Shown: positions 8,162 to 15,922 of the stretch, piece by piece | Position numbering within the stretch: the first letter of the stretch is position 1 | Layout: the number at the start of each line of letters is the position of its first letter | Source: a bacterium | GTDB lineage: Bacteria > ARS69 | Reading direction: 5' to 3' | NCBI GenBank assembly: GCA_025774805.1 | Contig: JALGZR010000013.1 | Coordinates: 1 to 47,518 of the forward strand | Length of the DNA stretch: 47,518 bases | Notes under the pieces: generated by a model | The model's input: only the letters and a program-made list of their open reading frames with translations | Database searches by the model: none | Told to the model about the DNA's origin: nothing | Translations under genes and position numbers: made by a program

Positions 8162-10114
8162 GTGCCGGAAGAGATCATTCCCGTCAAGTCGCGGATTCGC
8201 GACCGCGCCCACATCGGGAGCATGGAGGAGTACGAGCGCCTCTACCGCCTGTCCCTGGACAATCCGGAGTGGTTCTGGGGCGAAGAGGCGAAGCATCTCA
8301 CCTGGTATCACCCGTGGCACAAGGTCTTCGACGCGGACTACGACGAGATCGATTTCGCGTGGTTCTCGGGCGGTCGCATCAACGCCTGCTTCAACTGCGT
8401 CGATCGGCATCTCGAGACGCACGCGGACCGCACCGCCCTCATCTGGGCCGCCGACGAACCCGGCGTGTACAAGTACATCAGCTACCGAGAGCTGAAACAC
8501 CAGGTCTGCCGACTGGCCAACGTCCTGCTCGCCCACGGAATCAAGAACGGCGATCGGGTTTGTATCTACATGCCCATGATTCCGGAGACGGTGTACGCCA
8601 TGTTGGCGTGCGCGCGCATCGGGGCGGTGCACTCCGTGGTCTTCGGCGGCTTCTCCAGCGAGGCCCTGCGGGATCGCATCGTCGATGCCCGCTGCAGGAT
8701 GGTGATCACCGCCAACGAGGGCGTGCGCGGCGGCAAGCACATTCCCCTCAAGGCCATCACGGACCGCGCCATCGAGGGCATGTCCACGGTGGAGACGGTT
8801 CTCGTGGCGCGCCGCACGGAAGTCCAGGTCCCCATGCGGAGCGGCCGTGATCTCTGGCTCGACGAGGAGTGCCACCGGCAACGCTCCACCTGCACCGTCG
8901 AATGGATGGGCGCCGAGGATCCACTGTTCATCCTGTACACCTCGGGGAGCACGGGCAAGCCGAAGGGGTTGCTGCACACCACGGGGGGATACCTGGTGTA
9001 CGCGTCGACGACGCATCGGCACGTGTTCGACTATCACGAGGGGGACGTCTATTGCTGTGCGGCTGACGTGGGCTGGATCACTGGCCACTCCTACATCGTG
9101 TACGGTCCGCTGGCGAACGGCGCCACGACGGTGATGTTCGAGTCCGTGCCCACCTATCCCGATGCCGGGCGTTACTGGCGCATGGTGGATGATCTGGGCA
9201 TCAACATCTTGTACACCGCACCCACCGCGCTGCGCGCCATCGCCCAGGCGGGGGACGAGTTCGTGAAGCGCCACGAGCGCTCGAGCCTCCGCATTCTCGG
9301 AACCGTGGGCGAGCCCATCAACCCGGAGATCTGGCGTTGGTATCACGACGTGGTGGGGGGGAGTCGGTGCGCCGTCGTCGACACCTGGTGGCAGACCGAG
9401 ACTGGAGGCATCCTCATCGCGCCACTTCCCGGCGTGACGCCGATGAAGCCCGGCTCGGCGACGCTGCCGTTCTTCGGTGTCAAGCCCGTGGTGGTGGATC
9501 CCGCCGAGGGTACCGTGCTCGAGGGAAACGGGGTCTCCGGTGCCCTGTGCCTGGCCACGCCGTGGCCGGGCCAGGCGCGCACCGTCTGGGGCGACCATCA
9601 ACGCTTCCGTGAGACCTACTTCACGCAGTTTCCGGGCTACTACTTCACGGGCGACGGCTGCCGGCGCGATGAGGACGGCTACTACTGGATCACCGGTCGC
9701 ATCGACGACGTCCTCAACGTCTCGGGACACCGCCTGGGCACGGCCGAGGTGGAGAGCGCCCTGGTGGCCCACGAGGCGGTGGCCGAGGCGGCGGTGGTGG
9801 GCTATTCGCACCCCGTGAAGGGCCAGGGCATCTACTGCTACGTGGTCCTCACGTCCGCATATGCCGGCCAGGACTCGGGACAGCTGCAGGGGGCGCTGAA
9901 GGAGCAGGTGCGGCACGCCATCGGTTCCTTCGCCACACCCGATGTCGTCCACATCGCCAGCGGGCTACCGAAGACGCGCAGCGGCAAGATTATGCGCCGC
10001 ATCCTGCGCCAGATCGCCGCCAGCGAATACACGGGGCTCGGTGACGTGTCGACCCTGGCCGACCCGGACGTCGTGGACCGTCTGGTCGAGGAGCACAAGA
10101 GGAGCTTGAGCTGA
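8162..10114 (+). CDS. acs: Acetyl-CoA synthetase (AMP-forming)
   Basis: The product is about 650 residues, the normal length for Acs. It makes acetyl-CoA from acetate, ATP and CoA via acetyl-AMP in the cytosol. I chose the GTG at 8162 because GGAGG lies five bases upstream. Motifs in order: the ATP-binding loop [43 protein letters not shown] with [18 protein letters not shown], and [11 protein letters not shown], whose lysine is the usual regulatory acetylation site. The N-terminal part (WHPWHKVFD-like [11 protein letters not shown]) is typical of Acs and propionyl-CoA synthetases. The Trp of WWQTE favours acetate. A gene-tail remnant directly follows, and both may be parts of a block cut by the repeat at 10250. 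Confidence 0.93.
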   Translation: MPEEIIPVKSRIRDRAHIGSMEEYERLYRLSLDNPEWFWGEEAKHLTWYHPWHKVFDADYDEIDFAWFSGGRINACFNCVDRHLETHADRTALIWAADEPGVYKYISYRELKHQVCRLANVLLAHGIKNGDRVCIYMPMIPETVYAMLACARIGAVHSVVFGGFSSEALRDRIVDARCRMVITANEGVRGGKHIPLKAITDRAIEGMSTVETVLVARRTEVQVPMRSGRDLWLDEECHRQRSTCTVEWMGAEDPLFILYTSGSTGKPKGLLHTTGGYLVYASTTHRHVFDYHEGDVYCCAADVGWITGHSYIVYGPLANGATTVMFESVPTYPDAGRYWRMVDDLGINILYTAPTALRAIAQAGDEFVKRHERSSLRILGTVGEPINPEIWRWYHDVVGGSRCAVVDTWWQTETGGILIAPLPGVTPMKPGSATLPFFGVKPVVVDPAEGTVLEGNGVSGALCLATPWPGQARTVWGDHQRFRETYFTQFPGYYFTGDGCRRDEDGYYWITGRIDDVLNVSGHRLGTAEVESALVAHEAVAEAAVVGYSHPVKGQGIYCYVVLTSAYAGQDSGQLQGALKEQVRHAIGSFATPDVVHIASGLPKTRSGKIMRRILRQIAASEYTGLGDVSTLADPDVVDRLVEEHKRSLS

Positions 10115-10131
10115 CAAATCGCGACGTTGCG

Positions 10132-10248
10132 TCACCGGCGTCGCGCCGGTTCCAGGCGTAGGGTGACCAGCCGGTCGTCCGCGTCGATGCGCACCTGTTC
10201 CGAGGCCAGGTCCTGCTCGTTCGATGCCGTCACGAACACGCGGCCTTC
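10132..10248 (-). pseudogene. C-terminal gene remnant cut off at a repeat
   Basis: The minus strand reads GRVFVTASNEQDLASEQV, then RIDADDRLVTLRLEPARRR and a TGA. Its acidic and hydrophobic alternation looks like a real protein C-terminus. Upstream the frame meets a TAG exactly at the edge of the 180-bp repeat (10250), so the rest of the gene is missing. I do not recognise the family. It shows that sequence has been lost or replaced at the repeat boundary. Confidence 0.45.
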
Positions 10249-10249
10249 C

Positions 10250-10429
10250 TAGCCCGCAATTCTCACCGGGCTCGTCGCGAGGCTGCGGACAGTCGTGGCT
10301 GGCGAGGAGATGGAGGGCTTTCGCCCGAGGCGGGGCCGTAGCCCCGTCGCAGGGCGGAAGCGCCCCAACGACGAAGCCAGGCGCGGCTTTGCCGGTGCCG
10401 CAGCAGAGGCCGGTGAGTTATGCAGGCTA
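10250..10429 (+). repeat. Full-length 180-bp dispersed inverted repeat (family 1), copy B
   Basis: It begins TAGCCCGCAATTCTCACC and ends GTTATGCAGGCTA. It matches the reverse complement of 4838-5017 over its whole length without gaps. The left arm has the hairpin AGCCCG/CGGGCT, a compensated variant of the AGCCTG/CAGGCT arms elsewhere. The core contains CCGTAGCCCCGTCGCAGGG and several short palindromes. It lies 37 bases before the aldo/keto reductase gene. Confidence 0.9.
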
Positions 10430-10466
10430 GTCTACGGAACGAAACGGAAGCCGAGGGAAAGCCACC

Positions 10467-11432
10467 ATGGGCGAGACGACGATGACCTATCGCCGGGTCG
10501 GAGCCTCCGGTCTCGTGACGAGCGAGATCGGTCTGGGGAGCTGGTTGACTTACGGCGGCCCGGTGGACGAGAAGACGGCCACGTCGTGCATCCGGCGGGC
10601 CCGCGAGGCGGGCGTGACCCTGTTCGACACGGCGGACGTGTACAGCCGCGGAGAGGCGGAGCGGGTCCTCGGGCGGGTGTTGGGCGGAGAGCGTCGGTCG
10701 GAACTCGTGATCACGACGAAGGCGTACTTCGCGATGTCGGAGAATCCGAACGACCGGGGTCTCTCGCGCAAGCACCTCTTCGAGTCGATCCACGGCAGCC
10801 TCGAGCGTCTCCGCACCGACTACGTCGACATCTTCCAGTGCCACCGCTTCGATCCGTCGACCCCGATCGGGGAGACCGTCCGCGCGATGGACGACATAGT
10901 GCGGGCGGGAAATGCGCTCTACTGGGGGGTCTCGTGCTGGACTCGGGACCAGATCGAGGAGGCCCTCCGCGTGGCCGACGCGCTGAACGCCGTCCGGCCC
11001 ATCTCCAATCAGCCCCCGTACAACATGTTCGACCGGGAGATCGAGGACGAAGTCCTTCCCTTCTGCGTCGAGCAGGGGATCGGGCAGCTCGCCTTCAGCC
11101 CGTTGGCGGAGGGAATCCTGACCGGCAAGTACGCCGACGGTCGGATCCCGCCCGACTCCCGAGCCGCCGACGAGACCGACGGGCAGTTCCTGCGCCCCCG
11201 GATCAACGAGGAGAACCTCGCCCGCGTCGAGCGTCTCCGAAAGCTCGCGGACGAGGCGGGCCTCTCCCTGCCCCGAATGGCACTCGCTTGGGCGCTCCGG
11301 CAGCCCGGCGTCTCCAGCGTCATCGTCGGAGCGACGCGCCCCGATCAGGTCCGCGAGAACGTGCGGGCGGCCGGGGTGACGCTGGACGACTCCCTGCTGC
11401 GGGAGATCGAGATGGTGCTGTCGGGATCCTAG
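10467..11432 (+). CDS. Aldo/keto reductase (potassium-channel beta-subunit-like group)
   Basis: The product is 321 residues and forms an NADPH-binding TIM barrel. The catalytic tetrad is visible: Asp and Tyr in FDTADVYSRGEAE, Lys in ITTKAYF and His in IFQCHRFDP. The C-terminal coenzyme-binding motif is VIVGATRPDQVRENV. Members reduce aldehydes and ketones; the natural substrate cannot be told from sequence. The ATG at 10467 follows GAGGGAAAG. The gene stands alone between two repeats, and its TAG stop (11430-11432) is the first triplet of the downstream repeat. Confidence 0.88.
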   Translation: MGETTMTYRRVGASGLVTSEIGLGSWLTYGGPVDEKTATSCIRRAREAGVTLFDTADVYSRGEAERVLGRVLGGERRSELVITTKAYFAMSENPNDRGLSRKHLFESIHGSLERLRTDYVDIFQCHRFDPSTPIGETVRAMDDIVRAGNALYWGVSCWTRDQIEEALRVADALNAVRPISNQPPYNMFDREIEDEVLPFCVEQGIGQLAFSPLAEGILTGKYADGRIPPDSRAADETDGQFLRPRINEENLARVERLRKLADEAGLSLPRMALAWALRQPGVSSVIVGATRPDQVRENVRAAGVTLDDSLLREIEMVLSGS

Positions 11433-11504
11433 CCCGCATCTCTCACCTGCCTCCGCTGCGGCAGCGGCGAAGCCGCGCGACGGGCCCGGAGAGACATGCG
11501 GGCT
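11430..11504 (+). repeat. Short form of dispersed inverted repeat (family 1), 75 bp
   Basis: The outer arms AGCCCGCATCTCTC and GAGACATGCGGGCT pair at 13 of 14 positions. Inside is a second hairpin around CCGCTGCGGCAGCGG and GCGAAGCCGC. It resembles the 2205-2277 copy closely and starts at the TAG stop of the upstream gene. It could stop transcription or protect the RNA 3' end, but there is no T-tract. Confidence 0.85.
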
Positions 11505-11668
11505 GGCCGGCACGACTTCTGCATCCTACCGGCACCGCGAACCACGACGCGGGCGATCGCCCCTCCTCCCCCGGGCAGGCCCCGTCGGAGTCGTCCCGTT
11601 GACGCCAACCCGGCCCCGAGGAGGCGTCAATCGGAGAGACGCCCCCTCTCCCCGCAGCGAGTCGTTTC

Positions 11669-12355
11669 GTGATCCGTCCGCCGGCAGACGACGTCTCGAG
11701 GCGGGAGCTCGCCCGACTGGAAGTCGAGATCGCTCTCTGTGAGCGCTGCTTCGGAGCGGAGCCCCGACTCCCCGTGCGCTTCGCGCGGAAGTTCGGTTCG
11801 GGAAGCGTGCTCGTCTGGGGTGAGTGCCCGTCGCGGCGAATTCTGGAGTCGGGCGAGCGCCTCGGACCCGACAACGACGATGCGGGAACGCGGTTCCTCC
11901 GCGAGATGCTCGAGGTCGCCGAAATCCCCGAGGAAGAGGTGATCCTCGGGGCCTCGACCCTCTGTCGCCCGCGGTCGCGAGACTTGGAGCGCGCGGTGCC
12001 GGGCGGAGTCCGGCTGAGGGAGTGCGCGGCCCACGTCCGGGAGCTCGTTTGCATCGTCCAGCCCCGGCTGATCCTCCCTCTCGGGGCGACCGCCCTCCGG
12101 TCGCTGCGGATCACGTTTCCCGCCGCCCGTACGGTCCAGACGCTCCGATTCCCGGGATCCGTGGGCGTCACCGTGGGGGCCGGACGGACGTGGATCCATC
12201 CTCTCTACCACACGACGGTCCGGGCCCGCGTCACGCGACCGAAGGAGCGACAGCGGAAGGACTGGAAGGCTTTGGCCCCACTCTGGGAGTGGATCGCGGC
12301 GGGTGAGCGGGGGGCCCCCGCAGTGGCGGACCCCGATTCCCTCCTTCGCGGCTGA
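11669..12355 (+). CDS. Uracil-DNA glycosylase superfamily protein, divergent (first copy)
   Basis: The product is 228 residues. An N-terminal CERC pair (Cys24, Cys27) resembles the start of the iron-sulfur site of family-4 glycosylases. The first active-site motif region is LVWGECPS, instead of the usual GEAPG followed by an acidic residue. LILPLGATALRSL matches the central strand, and IHPLYHTTVRAR stands for the C-terminal HPSPxxR-type motif. This enzyme class excises uracil from deaminated DNA. The altered first motif makes normal activity uncertain. The start is a GTG at 11669 with no strong ribosome site. A related protein lies 1.9 kb downstream. Confidence 0.65.
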   Translation: MIRPPADDVSRRELARLEVEIALCERCFGAEPRLPVRFARKFGSGSVLVWGECPSRRILESGERLGPDNDDAGTRFLREMLEVAEIPEEEVILGASTLCRPRSRDLERAVPGGVRLRECAAHVRELVCIVQPRLILPLGATALRSLRITFPAARTVQTLRFPGSVGVTVGAGRTWIHPLYHTTVRARVTRPKERQRKDWKALAPLWEWIAAGERGAPAVADPDSLLRG

Positions 12356-12554
12356 GAGCGCGGTCCAGCCGATCCCCGATCGGGGGCGGGTCGAACGGCG
12401 TGGCGAGGGGGCCGGTGGGAACGGCACGCGGTCGTCAGCATGCGCCAAGATGAGCGAATGCCCGTGGTTTCCGCTGCGTCACCGGAGACCCTTCTCAAGC
12501 TCGCATGTTCCCGCTCCGTATTGATGAGGGAAGGCGCCCCTGCGTCGAGGCACC

Positions 12555-12872
12555 GTGTCCGTCGAGGATTTCCGTATCAACGCATTCGTGCGTCAGGTTC
12601 TATCCCGGTCGTGGATCGATCTCAACTCGATCCGGTTCGGATCGGTGGGTCGCATCGTGTACTTCCACGGGCGATTCGAGAAGGTCCGGTCCGCGGACAC
12701 GAAGAGCCGTGAAATGTGGGAGAGAACGAAGCCCGAGGAGCTCGCCGGGGATCTGACCCTTCTCGAAACGGTGGAGCGCGAGATCCGTCGAGAGCCGACG
12801 GTGGCCGATGTCGTCTTCCGGTTCGACAACTTCCGGAAGATCAAAGGCCAGTGGGTCCCCACGGAGACATGA
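12555..12872 (+). CDS. Small BON-like domain protein
   Basis: The product is 105 residues with no signal peptide or membrane segment. The pattern FGSVGRIVYFHGRFEKV, then LLETVEREIRREPTVADVVF and FDNFRKIKGQW, resembles a BON domain (a beta-strand, a helix, then a strand rich in Val-x-x-Val). BON domains often bind phospholipid or ligands, but this one lacks an export signal. The start is GTG at 12555. Its TGA overlaps the ATG of the TPR gene (ATGA), so the two are translated together. Assignment is by pattern only; it could be a lineage-specific family. Confidence 0.5.
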   Translation: MSVEDFRINAFVRQVLSRSWIDLNSIRFGSVGRIVYFHGRFEKVRSADTKSREMWERTKPEELAGDLTLLETVEREIRREPTVADVVFRFDNFRKIKGQWVPTET

Positions 12873-14227
12873 GCATGGCCGCCGAATCCTCCCGAGGATC
12901 GCCCCTCAGCGCCAAGCAGATCGCCGCGGCGCGGGAGTATCTGCGCGGCGAGCTGCGCCGTCACTCTCACTGGCCCGATCTCTGGAACCTGCGCGGTCTC
13001 CTGGAGGCCTGGGAGGGACATCTCGACCGGGCGCGATCGTCGTTCGCGAGAGCGACCGCCCTGAACCCGAGCTACGGGACGGCCCGATGGAACCTGCAGT
13101 GGATCGGGCTTCTCGAGGGGCGGGCGCCCACCTCCGGAGAGAGCGTGGAGCTCGACGCGGGGGAGAACACGCCGGTCCAATCGAGGGAGCTTCTCGGCAT
13201 CATCCGGAACCGATCGGCCGGCGTCCCCGTCGGCGGCGACTGGCGTCCTCCGAACCCGTCTCTCGCCTTCGCGGGCATGGCCATGGCGGCGACGGGCCGG
13301 GAACGCGACGCCCTGAGCCGGGCCTTCGAGTGGCTGCGCGCGATCCTGCCGGAGGGCGAGGAATTGGTGCGGGACGCGGGTCTGACCCGCCGGGACGGCT
13401 CCCTGCACCGGAAAGGCCTCGCCGAGCTAGGAATCCCGGAGCGCCTGAATCCGGATCACTCCGCGCTCCTGCGGCTTTCGGGACGGCTGGAGGAACGAAG
13501 AGGGCGGGACCGGGAGGCGCGTCGCCTCTTGGCGCTGGCGGCGCTACTTCTGGGGGACCCGGCCCTGTTCCAGGTGGAGTGGGCGGTGACCGAGAGCCGG
13601 CGGGGCCGGGGAGAGGAGGCCGAGCGGCTGCTGCGGCGAGCCGCGGATCTGCGTCCCGACTGGTACCGGCCGCACCTGCTCCTGGGGTATGAGCTCTCGG
13701 CCCAGGGTCTTCCGGCGAAGGCCCTCCCCTGCCTGGAGCGGGCGGCGGCCCTCTGTCCTCGCTATCCCGACGTTCTCTACCAGCTCGGCCTCGTCCAGCA
13801 CGCGGTCGACCGGAACGCGGACGCCATGCGCTCGTTCGAGAGCGCTCTCGAGTGCAATCCCGCATTCCTCGTCGCCCGGATCGCCCTCGCCAACCTGCTC
13901 TTCGACGCGGGACGGGCGGACGAGGCGGCTCCTCACTACGAGCAGATCTTCGACGAGGGCATGACGACCCCCCATCTGGCCGGCTGCTTCGGGTACTCGA
14001 TGCACGCCGCGGGCTCGCGAAACCGGGCGGAGGAGATCTTCCTCGAGGCGCTCTCCGGCGACCCGGATCGCGCCGAGGTTCTCACGCTCTACGGGCAGTT
14101 CCTGGCGGAGACGGACCGGAGCACGGAGGCCCGGGCGGTGTGGACGCGAGCGCTGGACACCGGCCCTTCCGAGGAGCTCGGACGCCGAATCCGAAGATGG
14201 CTGGGACAGGTCTCCGTGAAGGAGTGA
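12869..14227 (+). CDS. TPR-repeat protein
   Basis: The product is about 452 residues with no signal peptide. Tetratricopeptide units are recognisable: WNLRGLLEAWEGHLDRARSS, RPHLLLGYELSAQGLPAKAL, DVLYQLGLVQHAVDRNADAM, VARIALANLLFDAGRADEAA, and further units to the C-terminus. The Gly/Ala pattern and helix lengths of 34-residue repeats are clear in the second half; the first 150 residues are looser. TPR proteins are scaffolds; the partner here is unknown. The ATG overlaps the stop of the BON-like gene, and the second glycosylase-like gene starts 11 bases after its stop, which points to one operon. Confidence 0.85.
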   Translation: MSMAAESSRGSPLSAKQIAAAREYLRGELRRHSHWPDLWNLRGLLEAWEGHLDRARSSFARATALNPSYGTARWNLQWIGLLEGRAPTSGESVELDAGENTPVQSRELLGIIRNRSAGVPVGGDWRPPNPSLAFAGMAMAATGRERDALSRAFEWLRAILPEGEELVRDAGLTRRDGSLHRKGLAELGIPERLNPDHSALLRLSGRLEERRGRDREARRLLALAALLLGDPALFQVEWAVTESRRGRGEEAERLLRRAADLRPDWYRPHLLLGYELSAQGLPAKALPCLERAAALCPRYPDVLYQLGLVQHAVDRNADAMRSFESALECNPAFLVARIALANLLFDAGRADEAAPHYEQIFDEGMTTPHLAGCFGYSMHAAGSRNRAEEIFLEALSGDPDRAEVLTLYGQFLAETDRSTEARAVWTRALDTGPSEELGRRIRRWLGQVSVKE

Positions 14228-14238
14228 GGAGAGTCCCC

Positions 14239-14880
14239 GTGAGCACGATGAATCGCATCCGGAATCTGATGGGGGAGATCGGCAACTGCTCGCTCTGTCA
14301 TTCCGTCTGCGGCATCGACGTCCCCGCTCTCGAGGGGAGCGCGTTGGAGACGGGCGACGTGAGGTATTTGATCGTCGGAGAGCAGCCCGATCACGAGACG
14401 TTCACCCACACCGGCAGGAACGGGATCGAGAACCCGACTCCGGAGATGGAACGTCTCCGGGGCTACCTGGCCAAGGCGGGGATCGACCGCACGCGGGTTC
14501 TCTACACGACGTCGGTGATGTGCCTGCCGCGGGATCCGAACCGTCGCCCCGGACGGCCCACCGCGCAGGAGTCGAAGAACTGTACCCGGCACCTGACAAA
14601 GCTGATAGAACTGGTGCGACCCCGGGTGATCATTCCCCTGGGGCACACGGCGATCCAATCGATCCAGAGCGTGTATCGGGATTGGACGGAGCTCAGGCAG
14701 TTCATCCTCAACTACGACGTCGGCAAGGTGATCGAACGGAACGGTGTCGCCGTGTATCCGCTGTATCACCCGTCGCGCAGCGCGGTGAACGCCCGCTCGG
14801 AACTCCGCCAGACCCGGGACTGGCAACGGCTCCCCACCATCCTCAACTCGCCGGACAAGAAGGGAGCCCCTACCGGCTGA
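14239..14880 (+). CDS. Uracil-DNA glycosylase superfamily protein (second copy)
   Basis: The product is about 213 residues, started at a GTG with GAGGAGAG upstream; an ATG three codons in is possible. Cys17 and Cys20 (NCSLC) plus Cys24 recall the iron-sulfur N-terminus of family-4 enzymes. The first motif is YLIVGEQPDHE, the central strand is VIIPLGHTAIQSI, and the C-terminal motif is LYHPSRSAVNAR, close to the HPSPxS consensus. It keeps the family motifs better than the copy at 11669 but is clearly divergent. Its operon partners are a TPR protein and a BON-like protein rather than known repair genes. Confidence 0.7.
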   Translation: MSTMNRIRNLMGEIGNCSLCHSVCGIDVPALEGSALETGDVRYLIVGEQPDHETFTHTGRNGIENPTPEMERLRGYLAKAGIDRTRVLYTTSVMCLPRDPNRRPGRPTAQESKNCTRHLTKLIELVRPRVIIPLGHTAIQSIQSVYRDWTELRQFILNYDVGKVIERNGVAVYPLYHPSRSAVNARSELRQTRDWQRLPTILNSPDKKGAPTG

Positions 14881-14905
14881 GCGACGACGAACCGGAGGAG
14901 TTCCG

Positions 14906-15880
14906 ATGTCCACCCGCCCGCTTCGCATCGTCGTGCTGGGTCTCGGCCCGATCGGCCGCTCGGTCGCGAAGGAGATCGCCCGAGCCCCCGACCTCCGCCT
15001 CGTGGGAGCGGTGGATCCCGCTCCCGCCATCGCGGGCCGGGATCTCGGATCCTTCCTCTCCGAGGGCTCCCTCGAAGGGATGAAGGTCGTTCCCGATCTC
15101 GATGCCCTTCCCCGCCGGCGGGCCGACGTGGCCGTCCACATGGCGGCGTCCCGCTTTCTCCAGGCGGTTCCTCACCTCGACGCTCTCATCGGGCGAGGCC
15201 TTCACGTGGTGAGCACGTGCGAGGAGATGATCGCCGCGTCGGCGCGGTGGCCGCGCGAGTGTCGCGCCCTCGACCGGAGGGCCCGAAAGGCGGGGGTCGC
15301 GGTTCTCGCCGCCGGAGTGAATCCCGGCTTCGTGATGGATCTCCTGCCCGCCGCGATGTCCAACATCTGCCTCGAGGTCCGCTCCGTCCGCGTGACGCGT
15401 CACGTCGATACGTCGAAGCGCCGCCCCGCACTCCAGGCCAAGACGGGAGCCGGCATCACGACCGCCGAGTTCCGCCGGCGCGCGAAGCGGAACGAGGTGG
15501 GCCACGTGGGGCTGCGCGACTCCCTCCTCTTCCTGATGGGGCACCTCCCACTCGAGGGAGACGTCGGGGAGGAGCGCCTGCGGCCGATCGTCGCGAAGCG
15601 CCCGGTCGGAAAGGGAAAGCGCCGCATCGAGGCGGGCCGCGTCCTCGGCGTTCACCACTCGGTGAAGGCCGAGAGCCCGTCCACCGGAAAGGTCGTGGCG
15701 ACCCTCGAGCTCAAGATGGCATACGGGCTCGCGGAGCCCTTCGACGAGATTCGAATCGCCGGCGACCCTCCGCTTCACCTGCGCTTCGAGGGGGGGGTAT
15801 CGGGAGACCGGGCGACGGTCGGGTCGGTGCTCTCGACGATTCGCTTCACCGACGGGGCGGCGCCGGGCCTCGGGGGATGA
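14906..15880 (+). CDS. Dihydrodipicolinate-reductase-like NAD(P)-dependent dehydrogenase
   Basis: The product is 324 residues. An N-terminal Rossmann fold has the motif VVLGLGPIGRSVAKEI, and GAVDPAPAIAGRDLG follows as in DapB-like proteins. VVSTCEEMIAAS and GVNPGFVMDLLPAAMS match the DapB-like group that includes 2,4-diaminopentanoate dehydrogenase of ornithine degradation. It is longer than true DapB (about 270 residues) and lacks the DapB His-His-Arg-His-Lys motif, so lysine synthesis is unlikely. The substrate is unknown, probably an amino-acid derivative. The ATG has GGAGGAG six bases upstream, and the gene follows the second glycosylase-like gene by 25 bases. Confidence 0.75.
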   Translation: MSTRPLRIVVLGLGPIGRSVAKEIARAPDLRLVGAVDPAPAIAGRDLGSFLSEGSLEGMKVVPDLDALPRRRADVAVHMAASRFLQAVPHLDALIGRGLHVVSTCEEMIAASARWPRECRALDRRARKAGVAVLAAGVNPGFVMDLLPAAMSNICLEVRSVRVTRHVDTSKRRPALQAKTGAGITTAEFRRRAKRNEVGHVGLRDSLLFLMGHLPLEGDVGEERLRPIVAKRPVGKGKRRIEAGRVLGVHHSVKAESPSTGKVVATLELKMAYGLAEPFDEIRIAGDPPLHLRFEGGVSGDRATVGSVLSTIRFTDGAAPGLGG

Positions 15881-15887
15881 CCCCCCG

Positions 15888-15909
15888 AGCCCCCGTCTCT
15901 CACCAGGCT
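15888..15909 (+). repeat. Single arm of dispersed inverted repeat (family 1)
   Basis: AGCCCCCGTCTCTCACC followed by AGGCTCGTGGCGAGG matches the left arm plus the GCTCGTCGCGAGG segment of the full element. It sits in the 42-base gap between two convergent genes. Confidence 0.65.
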
Positions 15910-15922
15910 CGTGGCGAGGCCG

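Noticed and set aside
8135-9952. 605-codon minus-strand open frame inside acs
   Set aside because: Mirror of the acs codon pattern, His/Arg/Asp-rich, without motifs.
12470-12485. 16-base identity TCCGCTGCGTCACCGG shared with 36137-36152
   Set aside because: The flanks do not match and it is GC-rich, so chance or a trivial leftover is more likely than a repeat family.
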